Part shown: piece by piece, positions 48,401 through 59,545 of the stretch
Layout: each line of letters opens with the position of its first letter
Numbering within the stretch: the first letter of the stretch is position 1
DNA from: Pipra filicauda
Taxonomy: Eukaryota; Chordata; Aves; Passeriformes; Pipridae
Length of the DNA stretch: 64,000 bases
Reading direction: 5' to 3'
Assembly (NCBI RefSeq): GCF_003945595.2
Contig: NW_024104428.1
Location: 1,140,106 to 1,204,105 of the forward strand
The notes under the pieces: model-generated
Databases searched by the model: none
What the model saw: the letters and a program-made list of their open reading frames with translations, nothing else
Told to the model about the DNA's origin: nothing
Made by a program: the position numbers and the translations under genes

Positions 48401-51297
48401 AAATCTGGCATCTCTTCATTTTCCTTACTGACACTGAAAAAACCTCCAAAAATAAAAGCCCCTGATCTGAGAGAATTGTGGAACTATCCAGAGAATTTGC
48501 CAGCCAGAGGCTTTCTCTGAAATCAGCAGATAACCATAGCTTCAGAGCACACTCAGCCCTTTCCTCCACCAGAGGTTTGTACTTTTGCTATCACTCTGCC
48601 TCTTCTTCCATTGTAGAGAGGAACTAGTGCAAATCATGCCCAACATGGGAACCAACACCAGATAACTGCGGTGAGAAAGGATACCCAGACTATGACTTCT
48701 TAAAATGAAGCAATGCACCATTGCTCTTACTACATTTCCCTGAATTTCTCTCTTTCAGTCTACTACAAGGAGCAAACCTGTTTCCTACATTTGTCACTTT
48801 GCAAATACAAATTAGACAGAGAAGTGGTGTGGTTTTTTGACAGCAGGAGTAAAATTAGAGAACATCCATCTGTGCAAATAAGCTCAGAAATCACTTTCTT
48901 CAACTGGGACATCATCTTCAGTTAAAACTCATGCCTCCAGGAACACCTTTGCTGTGAAATTGTTTCCCTGCCTTAGGTGTGCCAACAGAACACAAGGAGG
49001 AAACAAAAGCCCCAAAAGCAAATCCACTGAAATGGAGGTTAAACCCAGGACTTCTGTAGTCTTTGCCTACTTCCAGTCTAAGCTCCTGATCTTCATGCCA
49101 AGAAGTCACATCTTTGACCTGCTCTCCACCGCGGTTCTGCCTGTTTGCACCCAAAAGGGGGGAGCGTTCATTTGTCTTCACTGAGATCAGTTTGCTCAGA
49201 CATTTTCATTACAGTTTCATACGCTTCAATTTGTCTTGGAAGCTTGTGTAAGTGAAAGCCCTGCAAAAGAACCGGTGGAGATGAGGACCGGAGCCATGGT
49301 CGCTGGCTGCCTGGACCATCATTCAGCAGGGGGACAAACCCATTTAAGCCTTCTCCTTATTACCCCAAGCAATGAGCTGGATCCTGTACAGAAGTGACTT
49401 TTTTTCTGTCTTCACAACCTGCAAGTGGATGAGCAGGCACAAAAGGGAGCAGGAATTCTGAGGCCACAAGGAGAACAGTGGGGAGGCTGGCATGGGTGAG
49501 GGCTCTGGACAGACCCAGAAGATGCTGACCTCCAAGCTGCTCAGGGGTAGCTAAGAATCACTCATAGATGCCTTTAGCATTTTTCCTCAGCTGCATGAAG
49601 CAGGGGGAAACCCCAGCACACCTCAACCCAGACCTGCACAGAAGTCCAGTCCCACTTTCAGAGCCAAGTCAGGCAGGGTTAACTCCTTAGGGAAGCGTGT
49701 CCACAGGCAGCAAAATGCTGTTGGTCAGTGGGAGCTTTTGTGGGAGCCATCAGGAATAGCGCTCTGGAAACAGACTGAAATCTCCAGCTACATGTCTACG
49801 TAGCATAAGCTCAACTTTACAAACACTTCACACTGCTGCCTCTTACATCATGGAAAATAGCCCAGAACTCAACTGACTGGCTACTTCAAGGAAGGATCAA
49901 CAGACAGGAGAGACAAAGAGGATGCAAAGAGCACGTCTTAGTTTACACTGACTATTACTGCTCTCTGAGTGTGCCAGAAGCTTTAAAAAAAGCTTCTTCC
50001 GGAGGCATCTATAGCTCCTGCAGGCTCAAGCAATTCCTTAGGAGGAATTTCAGGGCACCAAGCTTCCAACCAGGCTCACAAGTTCAAAAGCTATTTGTTG
50101 CTAAGAAGGCCACTTACCAAATACTTCCAGTGCAAAATAACTGGTGGCGTTGGGAAAAACAAATTCGTATTTTCCTTCGTCCTCTTTCTCCACACTCTTC
50201 AGCTCTAGGGAGCCATTCAGCCAGTTCAGGCACCTACTGGCAGAATTGCCGCACTTGGCCAACAAAGCATCATTTAAGACAGTTGTCGAGCACACCCCGT
50301 CCCCCTTGCTCATTCTGGAGAGGGTCTGCAGGCTTTGGTTTCCCACAGAAAAGACTGCTGAGCCGCCGCTGAGCACACTGATCTGGGTGGCAGAGCCTGA
50401 AAGGAGAGGCACAGAGCGTGGGCAGCAAGCTTGCCATGTCCATCCATCCCCTCTCAGCTGCCTCCCAAAAAGGCAAATGCCCAGGTGAGACGTAAGAGGC
50501 ACAGACCCAACCCTAGTGACAGGTTGGATCACCAGTGATTGAAAATCAGAGGAGTGGGAAGCCTTCTGTAAGGGTCAGCTTCCCCCCACCTGAATAACAC
50601 AGGAATGGTGTGCACAAAAAGGGAAACAAAAGGCTGAACAGCTGATCCTTTCTCTCCCCAGATTTAACATGACTATCTACCACCCCCCATCAGAGATGAG
50701 AGACTGTGCAAAGAAAGATCCTCAAGGCATCAATGCCATGGATCCTGTACAGAGGGTAGCAGAAACAACAGCTGCCTGCACAGCTGCTTCTCCCCGAAGA
50801 GTAAGGTCACAGCTTTAGCTGGAACAAGTCTCACAGTCCCCTGACACATTATTAAGTTGCTGTCTGCAACTTAAAATTCAAAAGATGGCAGGGCAAGAGC
50901 AGCTCAGGGACTAACCCAAGGTCACACCAAGAATTAGGAGCAGGACCACATTGCTCTCCAGCCAGCCCTGTGTTGTACAAGGACTTTACACTCTCCGCTG
51001 AAATGCTCTCACGGATGCAGTACACCCGGAAAGTACAATTCTGTTCGTTATCATTCGTTTACCAAAAAAATAATCTGTCTTACTTTGGTCTGACTGCCCC
51101 GTTCATGCATTAGCGGTTACACTGTTTGATGTCTCCCCAAACCTGGTGGAGTCCTTAAAAGATCTTGGAGCAAAATTAAGGCATCTGCTTGTCTAGACAA
51201 ATCCGTGCCAACTCCACAAAGAGAAATCCCACTTACCATGAGTAACAGTTATTATCACCAGCAAGCACTGCAGAGTCAAAGGAGAGCCGAAATCCAT
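42295..51297 (-). CDS. CD58: CD58-like receptor of the CD2/SLAM family, complete 6-exon gene
   Basis: Coding exons are 51297-51237, 50396-50118, 48145-47897, 44683-44546, 43932-43813 and 42455-42295. All junctions are phase 1 with GT/AG sites, giving 335 residues. Order: signal 1-20, V-like domain 21-113 without the canonical disulfide, C2-like domain 114-196, TM about 204-231, tail 232-335. The V-domain end has NGSLEL, then EDEGKYEF, then PNAT, then FALEV; human CD58 shows the same order (GSLTI, DEDEYE, PNIT, FFLYV). CD58 is the adhesion ligand of CD2, and the CD2 gene lies 13 kb downstream on the same strand. Sequons are at 40, 81, 103, 124 and 132. The tail of about 100 residues is acidic and has no tyrosine, so no ITSM, unlike signalling SLAM receptors and much longer than the short human CD58 tail. 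Membership of the CD2 family is firm; the name CD58 is probable, and CD48-like or another SLAM relative is the alternative. Confidence 0.88.
43813..43932 (-). CDS. CD58: CD58-like exon 5 (cytoplasmic, acidic)
   Basis: Acceptor GGCTTTACAG; donor CCTG|GTGCGT; 120 nt, phase 1 to 1. It encodes EEEKDDGLTMSVVSSEGVKS and then a proline/alanine-rich part ending DRPPKP. It has no tyrosine and no known signalling motif; serines are frequent. The exact match of length and phase to both neighbours supports it as real. Confidence 0.85.
44546..44683 (-). CDS. CD58: CD58-like exon 4 (transmembrane segment)
   Basis: Acceptor CCTTCTTGCAG; donor CTCAG|GTGAGT; 138 nt. It encodes DLLQYPWFIYILAG, a valine/leucine-rich span, then CCCVKRKHK. 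The three cysteines at the cytoplasmic membrane edge (228-230) are candidates for palmitoylation. A TM exon, rather than a GPI signal, shows the product is a type I membrane protein. Confidence 0.92.
47897..48145 (-). CDS. CD58: CD58-like exon 3 (C2-like Ig domain)
   Basis: Acceptor GTGTGACCAG; donor TACG|GTGAGT; 249 nt. It encodes residues 115-196, starting PTIGIQCFPNGT with LSCNAT, C-strand FRWQL, F-strand GEFVCVVS and ending ALSCSY. Cysteines at 121, 131, 176 and 194 make the two-disulfide pattern of CD2-family D2; Cys156 is extra. Sequons are at 124 and 132. Confidence 0.92.
50118..50396 (-). CDS. CD58: CD58-like exon 2 (V-like Ig domain)
   Basis: Acceptor CTCCTTTCAG; donor TTTG|GTAAGT; 279 nt. 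It encodes residues 22-113. The A'/B region is ISVLSGGSAVFSV, the E strand NGSLELKSV, the F strand EDEGKYEFVF and the G strand YFALEVF. The F strand has Phe where a V domain normally has Cys, matching CD2/CD58/CD48 D1 domains. Three other cysteines (56, 69, 76) lie between C' and E. The sequon at 81 aligns with the CD2 sequon at 81. Confidence 0.9.
50895..50985 (+). repeat. MIR-like SINE relic (intron 1 of the CD58-like gene)
   Basis: 'ctaacccaaggtcacacca' followed by 'aggagcaggaccacattgct' resembles the MIR segment with 'cttgcccaaggtcacacag' and 'gcagagccaggattcgaac'. Diverged and short. Confidence 0.5.
51237..51297 (-). CDS. CD58: CD58-like exon 1 (signal peptide)
   Basis: ATG at 51297-51295 begins MDFGSPLTLQCLLVIITVTH, ending CATG|GTAAGT in phase 1. 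The 61-nt length and phase equal those of CD2 exon 1, and both leaders start M-x-F-G (MDFG, MNFG). The hydrophobic core is short but adequate for secretion. Confidence 0.88.
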
Positions 51298-51353
51298 TTT
51301 AAAGAGCGCCTTGCATCATATGCTGAGAGGACGATCTGGCTACAGAGCTCAGT

Positions 51354-51380
51354 GAATATAGTGTTCAGGAAATGATGTCA
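51354..51380 (-). promoter_or_regulatory. Probable core promoter of the CD58-like gene
   Basis: Reading on the minus strand, TGACATCA (CRE/AP-1-like, 51380-51373) abuts TTTCCTG (Ets-type GGAA core on the other strand, 51372-51366). A TATA-like CTATATTC follows at 51361-51354, 57 nt before the ATG. The spacing suits a short 5' UTR. Ets plus CRE/AP-1 pairs are common in leukocyte promoters; the assignment is by motif and position only. Confidence 0.45.
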
Positions 51381-51399
51381 GAAGCAAGAGTGGGGGGAA

Positions 51400-54300
51400 A
51401 AAAAAAAAAAAAAGAAAAGAAACTCCATGGTGGACAGATTGAATGATGGTTCAAAATAGACCTGCAAGGTTTTGGGTGACTGAGCTCGGGCTGAACCAAC
51501 ACAAGCCACAGTGTGCTCTGCAAAGTCCCGCAGACTGGAGATAACTGCGTGTGTGAGAATAGGGCTGAGTGGAGAGGAGAGACGAAAATATCTCCTGGTC
51601 AGCTCACCCCACTTAGGAAGATGCTAACGCCAAGACCTGGTAAAGGTGAAAAAAAACCTTTTCTCTCATCCTTTTCTGGTTTATCGAAGTACAGCATCCC
51701 CATCCAGGGAAGAGAAATCAGTGCAGTCAGATAAAGCACTGCACATGCAGACCAGCTGGTTTTCTGAAATACTAGCAAGACTCACTCATGGAGGGTCTCA
51801 CCAGCAGAGAGGAGGTGTGGGACAAGGCTTACCCTCTGTTCCCAAAGAATATGTTGCCAGCCTGAACTTTGCTGGGCTCTTCTGGTGACCAAATGGTACC
51901 TGACACACAGGAAAGAGCTCCATGCAGCCACCCCAGGCAAAGAATAAAGGTTATGGGAAGTTAAATTGCATTGCAAAACTAAACTGAATGCAGCCTGAAA
52001 GACACCACAGCTCTGTTGGGAGTGCAGATACCAGAGACGAGATTGAAAAGCCAGTCCTGAAGAACCCCTGTAAACCAGTTATCTACAGGGACTGGTAGGG
52101 CCAGATACTCTGTTTGCATCCTTTGAGGTGGCTTAAAGCACACTGGTGTGTTGCACCAAGTGCCAAGGTGTGCTACACAAACAACACAGCACAAAATGTC
52201 TCGCTCACTGGAGAAAGGAAACTGGTATAGCATTGGAGCCAACACCTGGATTTTGTTTAGATGCACTCAGCAGATGTGCTGAGGAGTAACTAAAACATCA
52301 GCTGAGGATGCAACTGGGAACCCTATACTTTTGTGCTGTTTCTCTGGGCACAGACAAGGACACCGCCCATTAAGGGAGCTCCACATGGTGGAATCACATG
52401 TACACACTCATATCTGAGAAATGGGTAAACCCATTATCTTGTGATCTGCCCTGTTTTTCCAACAATTTGGCTATGCTCGATAAATGTCGCATTCCAGCCA
52501 CTGGTTCGGCCCCTCTGACTTCTTATCCATGACAATCACATCTTACCTCTTGCTCCCAGTGTCCCAGACTTGCAAGTTTGTTCAAGACTATCACAGCAAC
52601 ATCCTGTCTCTATCATATGTGCATAGGACAGGCCTAAATTGATCTGAGACAGAAATAGACTTCTCTGAGAAAAGCAGTGAAGTGAGTCTTCAGATACTCA
52701 CAGCAGTGCAGAGGAAGGGGGAGAGAAAAAAGTATTTACAGTAAGAAACACTTTCATTTCCTTCTGTGCTGCTGAAGTAACATGAAGAAAATCTCTCTCA
52801 AATACCCCTGCAAGACTGGGGCTTGCCATCTGCCTCGGATGTGCACATTCAACCTCTGTTCACCTTCATGCTTGAGGGGCAGGCTGGTAGAGCTTAGGGT
52901 TGCAGTGCTGTGCTGGAGACACGAGACAGAACAGACAGCATGTGCAGCATTGCTCCAAAATAGCACCCCAAAATGTTCAGAATGTCAGGGGAAAAAAAAA
53001 AAAACAAGATGCAAAAGGGGTCTGCACACAGACTAATCCAGCAAAAGTTCACCTTCTCCTCCAGCCAATGAGAGCAGCCTCAGAGAGCTCATTTACAGAT
53101 TTGCAGTAAAATACAAGGAAAATACGGCCCTTTTGCTGTCACTGTGTTGTTACAGAAGTGACTCTGCATGACTGTGACATTGCGGTGTCCTGTATTTAGT
53201 CTCCCTCTCAGTGAGTCCAGGGCAAATGAGTACATTTATGAGTTCAATATTTCTGTGTTCAAGTGCCCCATACATCACCCAGTATATGAAGTCCCATTAG
53301 GCTTCTTCTGTCCCTCACATCCTCACTAGCTAAAAGAAAAAAAAAAAACCAAAAAGGAATCACAGCCAGGATAAAGATGACAGCACACACACAATCTGTG
53401 TTGTCATCAATCAGCAGCCTCTTTTAAGAGCAACTCTCTCAAGTTTCACATATAATGAAGTTTTTAGATGAGATTAGGCACTAATTTCTGGCACTGGCTA
53501 ATAAATGCTCACAAGAGCCTTGGCTTGCCAGAGAATTCACTTCCCCTTTTTATATAACGACACAGAGATTTGTGTGATTGGATTGCTGCGGACAAAAAAC
53601 ACCTTGCGAGGCTTAACAGAAAACATAAGTAGAAAAAGGGAGAAAAAGAGAAAACAGATCAAAAAACCCACAAGAATTTGTAGCTGGAAGATGAACTAAA
53701 ACCTTTTTGACTTGGTGAGGTGCAAGCTCACGGGGCCATTTTGCCCTTTCAGCCTGAAGGCATCATGAAAGGAGAATGGAGATTCACTCCTTACGTGACA
53801 TGAGGCATTGATGGAGCATGGGAGATTGGAAAACCTGAGTTAGCAAGTAAAGAAGGAAATAACCCGTGGAATATTATGAAGAAATCTGTACATATCCACT
53901 CTGCACATCTTCCTTTCCATAGGCTGGTAAGCAGTGCACCTATTTTTGCTGTCATTAATGTATGCCAGCGCTCACCGGGGAAACACACGGGCCCAGTTTC
54001 ATTTGGAGGGAGCTGACAGAGCTAAATGCCAGAAACTCAGCAGAAACAGAAAATAAGTCTGCAGCTCCAGTAATGCACAGCTGCAGTCATCCTTCTGTCC
54101 ATCCATCCCTTGTGGTGGAGCAGCATGGTTACACCACAGGCTGCCAGAGCAGGTACAACCAGGACTGGACAGCACTGGGAGGAGGGAGAGGTTTGCAACC
54201 TGTCCAGTCCACACCTACAGCTATTCATGCATGAGACATTTTCTTTGAAACAGGCTTTGAGTGGCTCTCAGGAGAGTTTAACTGTGCAGCCACAAAGCAG

Positions 54301-57230
54301 GAATCGGGGGCACACCTGAGAGATGCCTCTGTGTGGGGCAGCAGGACCCCAGAAACTGATGAAGACTCATATTCATATGAATTCTTTCTTTGTCAAATTA
54401 AACTCTCCAGAGAGCTATGCTTGAACTCTGAACTCTTGCTCGATCAAAGAAGTAGCAAAAGCAACCAAAACGACAGCAAATGCTAATGTCAGAGCCTCAA
54501 GTACAGGTGACAGGATGTCTCCCTGTGACAGGGACATTTAAAGTAGCCCACAAATTAAAAAAAGGACATTGCAGAAACATGCTGACATCAGGAACCACTA
54601 CAGAAAGGCTCTGGGCCTGATTATGGTCAAGGTACACATGGTTTTCTCCAGACTGTGGTACCTCCGGGGAAGATACAGTCCAACACATGCAAGAGTGAGG
54701 GCCAGGATTTCTGGAGCTCCTGGAATGCCCCCATGGGGACTGTCAGATCTCTGGTGAGAGAGGCCAATGGAGACACACTCTCTTCTTCAGAGTATCCATG
54801 GGTATTTTCAGCTTTCTCTTGCCAAGAGGTGGAAGGAATCTCCAAGGTCCTGCAAACACAGATGAGGACTTGGTTGTGTTGGGGGCTTAGCAACTGGGCT
54901 GTAAAAAAGGAAAACCTGTACAGATACCCACTGTGATGCACAAAGACAAACCTGGGAGACCTCCCTGAAGCAGGTCTGCTGCGCCTCAGGCACCTCTGGT
55001 GAGTCACACACCACTGGTCCTGGTCTCACACTTCCTGCCACAGCCTTTGCTTTTGCTGTTTGATGCTGAGGTTACCTCGGACCCAGAGAATCAGATGCTG
55101 CTGTTCTGACTAAAAGGTACAGCACAAGTAACAGTGCGTGGCAGGAAGGATCCTGAAGGGACAGAGAAGATGATGAGACTCTGCACAGGACCCAGAAGCA
55201 AACAGAGGATCCAATCTGCAGAAGATCTCTGCTCAAAGTAACCTAAGCAGAAAAGCTTGCAGAAGCACCTTGATGTCATGCACTTGGTGCCCCCCTGCCT
55301 CATGCTCTGAGACAGCCCTGTAATGCACAGCAGAGCAGTCCCATGCCTTAAGAATACAGAAACAACAAGCTGGACAGAGGTCTTCTTCATCTCCCATTTC
55401 TGACAAGTTAAAACCCAGGTGCTTGTCACAGATCCCATAGTTCATGCACAAGCTCCCCTCTCCCAGCTCTTTCTCAGATGCTAAACAAGACCAGCCAGGA
55501 TTACAGCAGTTGATTCAGATTTCTGCTCGTCTGCAAGTTGCTGTCACCCTCAGGATTTCTCTTCTTCCTCCTGCTGTATCTATGGGGGCTTCTCCCTCTG
55601 CCCCCAGCACCAGGAATTTCAGGGGGAAAGTCATGAATTCACTCCCAACTCCACCACTGCTCAGCAGCTGTGGGGGAGAGATCCAGACAGGTCCCCAAAA
55701 AGAGCAGAGATGTGGAGTAGGTGCTGTGCTACGTTGTCATCCCATCTTGGCAGTCATCAACCACCCCACTGCAAGGTGAGAGGAACGAGAACACAAGGAT
55801 CCCAGCTGTCCAGGCCAAGCACACCAGCCACATACAGTTTCTCTGACATGGCTCTCCTAGTTTGGTCCATGATGACAAGTGAAAAAGAAGAGCCCATATA
55901 TGGAATAACTGCTAGAAACTACCCAATTTATATTTAGCATCACTGTGTGCAGGGGGAAATGCTTTGCATTTGCTTGAAAAAAAAACCAAACCCAAAAGCC
56001 CTTGCAGAGCTATTCAGACACATGGATTCAATTACTCTGCTACGTGAACAAAGCTTAACTGAGGGACAGCAAGCACAGCACCACAGCCTATGAGCTTTGG
56101 CCAGTTTGGCTGGAGTTGGAGGAAAATCTGTTTCTGTGAATGGACAACAAAGGCCGGTGAGGATACAACCTGCCACAGATTGGTGCAGGACAACTGTGCT
56201 TTTTTGCTGTCATCTCTAATGAATGACTCTCTTGCTCATATTCTCCTGTTTCTCCTTGCTTCATTTTGGTGAGGGGAAAACAGACTTCGCTAAATCCCAA
56301 CTCGGAAGACGAACTTTGGAATTTGCACGAACGTTGCCATCTTCAAACTAATCATATAAGGATTGTTTACAAAGGCAAAGAGATTTCATAAATTAAAATT
56401 CCCTGCAGGATTCACTTAACAATGTTTGAGCAATACATCTGCTGTGGTTACGAGGTTAATGCCAGACTCATTTAAGAAAGTCTTTCAATATGGCACAGAA
56501 TGGGGACAAAAGCCACCAGAACAGCTTTACAACCACAAGATTGCAGGTGGTTATGACAGGGATCCCCTATCTTGTCACACTCCAGCACATGAATAACCTA
56601 ATGTGACAGTCAAAAGACTTGAAAAAGCAGCAAGAAACACAGGTCTGTGCCTTTTCCTGAAGCTTTGCTACCAGACACAAGAAACTGCAACCCCTGGTAC
56701 CTGCAGCAAATGAAAGCATTCATGAGCTTTAAAAAGCAGCACAGACACATTCTTTGATTAAACAAACAAACAAACCAACCAATCCCAGGTCTTTTAACTT
56801 TGTATTGCTTACTAGAAGTGCTTAGCCAAGGAGACATTTAGGATAAGAGCTGTCTTATCAGCAGACTGAAATTCATTGTATAGGGACCAGCGTGCCACTG
56901 AAAAAAAGAATTAAGGGGTTAACAAACTGAAAGAGGATGAAAAATAGTGTTTTATAGGATCAAAGCTGGAGGTACAGCTTCAGCAAGACAATTAGAACTT
57001 AAAAGGCAGATTGCAAAGTCCTTGGTCATGACTGTCTTTAACAAGGTAGCCCTGGCTGGGGCCAAGGCAGCAAAGAAATGAGGCCCTTCCAGAGTAGATT
57101 AAATTCCTGCACACCCTGAAACAGTGAAATGAGTAAGATTTTCAGAAAGTGCAAGCCCCTATGAAGGAAATTTCTGACAATGTTCTAAAAGTAGCCCCTG
57201 GACCCTGAGCAGTGTACAGATCCAGCTGAT
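51400..57230. other. Stretch upstream of the CD58-like gene
   Basis: A-rich runs occur at 51.40 kb, 52.99 kb and 53.34 kb. I recognise no exon and no clear transposon. If a third family gene exists on the minus strand, its C2, transmembrane and tail exons would be expected here, but I could not identify any. Confidence 0.5.
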
Positions 57231-57250
57231 ACTCACCCTGGTTCTTTATT

Positions 57251-57465
57251 CTAGAGCTCTTCCTCATACACATTTATCTTTATCTCCTTGGAGACTGAAA
57301 TCTGGCAGTATTTACCAGAAGTTTGGAGATGGGGGTCTCTCCAGGAACAGAAGTCATAAAAAAAAGGCAACAGACTGGAAAGACTAGCTTTCACAGCCGT
57401 GATTGTGTTCAGAATCTGAATATTTCTGCCAAATAACACTCCTACTGGGTTAATCTCAGTTTATT
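57251..57465 (-). pseudogene. Possible second degraded SLAM/CD2-family V-like exon
   Basis: An open frame contains VGVLFGRNIQILNTI (A/B-strand-like) and ends with SGKYCQISVSKEIKINVYEE, resembling the F and G strands at the end of SLAM-family V domains, where '...VYE' is typical. It is only about 60 residues where a V domain has about 95, lacks convincing C to E strands, and hits TAG. The strong donor AGG|GTGAGT (57232) lies just beyond but in the wrong phase. It could be a relic of the same gene as the exon at 58.6 kb, or chance. Confidence 0.25.
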
Positions 57466-58441
57466 TGGCCTTCACAGCTCAGGGGGAATGGAAGGAGTGG
57501 CAGAGACAAGGGGAGGCAAAGGAAACAGAGACACATCTACAGCATCTGCCTGACCTTGCATGATTAGCAGTGACTAAGGAGATGCCTTGGGTTCTCATTC
57601 TTTACCTTACTCTTATAAGACTGGCTTGTCTAATTGCCAGTAGGTCTATCACGTCACCAATTATCCCAAACATACCAAAAATCAATTTGACCTGGGAAAA
57701 GGTCTTCCTTATTAGCTTTAAAATGTGGTCAAAATTAAAACTGCCCACTGATGGTCACTTTTGGTCTCTAGTCCCAAAAGCGGTCACAGCCAGACAGGGA
57801 GTTTGACACGAATCTACAGCCCTTTTTCTTGACAACCCATGGGTTCCCAACAATTTCGCTCCAATTATTCCAGATTTCCAATAATGAAGTACCTTTCACT
57901 TGACTTTGTCCCGTTTCCAAAGGGAGTGAATTATGTAGAATTAGAGAGATTCAACTCGCCACCACTTCCCCTCACTTTTGCCCTCTCCCATCACACTCGG
58001 GACCTTTGCAGGGTTCTCAGACACGCGGTCCTGCGGTGCCTCTGCCGCCCGGTGGCTGACGCAGGAACTTCTGAGCCCCTTTGCCTGGGGACTGGGACTC
58101 TCAGGAGGGCAGGGACTCACTACAGGATGCTCTGTAAGGAATTACGGGAAGCTGAGCTGAGAAACATCCTCCATGAGGAAGGATCTTCTTTAAAGCAGAA
58201 AGCAAACAGAAATGTCTGCTCACAGCTGAAGCTAAGTTTCTACAGTTATTAGATTTGTATGTTTACTGAAAACTCAGAAAAAGTGTAAATTGAAGTCGTG
58301 CCTCTCAAGGAGAACATCTGAGTTTCATTTCACTTTACCCACTGCCCCCATCACTTCCTACAACTACAAAACACAGCAGGAAAGGAGTCCAGGGGGACAC
58401 ATCTGTTGCCTGAACCAGCCAGTTCACACATGATGCAGTGC

Positions 58442-58750
58442 TCAGCACCCAAATGCAGGAACCATTCCTGTCCACAGATCTTCATATACAGATCTCCCAT
58501 CTCCGTCATTTGCTGCTATGAAGCACCTGCCAGTGTCACGTTCCTGGATCCTGTCTAGTCTGAGACAGACTAGAACAGTCTCAGAACTGTTCACATATTC
58601 CTCGTGGTACCAAAACCATGAACCATTTGTCCAAGCCATTTCTGTGTTTTCTTCCTCCCCCCCCCCCACCGAGTGTTTCAGCTTTCTCTGTTAGATTCAA
58701 GAATGTGGATTCACCAAGAAGTTCTGTGATTTCTTTAAATGCTTACATTC
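58442..58750 (-). pseudogene. Degraded Ig V-like exon, frame broken at a G-run
   Basis: A strong polypyrimidine/CAG acceptor lies at 58760-58751. One frame then reads ITELLGESTFLNLTEKAE, like the A and B strands of a CD2-family V domain. At the 11-base G run (58667-58657 on minus) the frame must shift. The next frame gives MAWTNGSWFWYHEEY, VNSSETVLVCLRL and DRIQERDTGRCFIAANDG, an Ig C-to-F sequence with the DTG hallmark. An in-frame stop follows the acceptor in the expected phase and no clean donor ends the exon. It is either a pseudogene exon or damaged by a homopolymer error. It lies 3.1 kb from the leader exon at 61.9 kb, similar to CD2 intron 1. Confidence 0.4.
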
Positions 58751-59425
58751 CTGAGGGGAGAAAAAAAAATACCTGCTCATTATTGGGATAATTTACATTC
58801 TACAGACAGTGACCACAATCAGGGATATTCCTTGTATCCCTTGTTAATTGGAAATATTCTTCCTTTACTGTAGTTACTTGAAACACCAGCCTGAAACCAA
58901 TACAGAGAGATTCACTGTAAGAGTGGTTGAATATATTTACTTGTTATACAAGAGCTTGTTTTCATTTTAATAGTGTTTCTTCCATTCCACGTGCTTACGC
59001 AGATTTTCTTCGCTACAAGACGTGCCCAGGGTGGGTAAGCAAAAGTTTATTGGAACTCCATGCAGCCTTACACACTCATTGATGCTGTCTGCCCAGGATA
59101 CACGTAAATTCCTATACTTCTACTTTTCCCCTTGCTGGTAAGTAAACCACAAGCATGGCCTGGCACAGGGGGAAGTGAACCTCTATTGGCTCACCATCTT
59201 GTTGGAATTCAGAAGCCAGAACACAGACCCTGGACAAGGAAACCTGCCAGAGTAGCTTACACCACCCAAGTGTTGTGTTCGGGACTTGCCAAACAAACAA
59301 GTGCATCTCCTTATCCCGCCACCCCCAGCCAAACTAAACTCCTAGACTTCAATCCTTCAAAACAGTTACCCTCAGAGAATGGAAGGGAAGAAATGTGGGA
59401 ATTTTTCTCTGGATGCTTCATACCT

Positions 59426-59545
59426 GGACAATGCTCTCAGGAACACGGTGGGATTCTTGGAGATGTCCTGTGCAGAGCCAGGAGTTGGACCCATGATCCT
59501 TGCGGGTGCCTTCCAACTCAGAATATTCTGTATGATTCCATGTGT
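59426..59545 (+). mobile_element. CR1 LINE 3' end
   Basis: 'gacaatgctctcaggaacac', 'gccaggagttggacccatga' and 'ccttccaactcagaatattc' match the terminal part of a common CR1 family. It lies between the leader exon at 61.9 kb and the V-like relic at 58.6 kb. Confidence 0.88.

Noticed and set aside
56088..56300. Minus-strand frame with 'TKMKQGETGEYEQE', similar to an Ig F-strand context
   Set aside because: No B or C strand upstream and no splice sites; short resemblance only.
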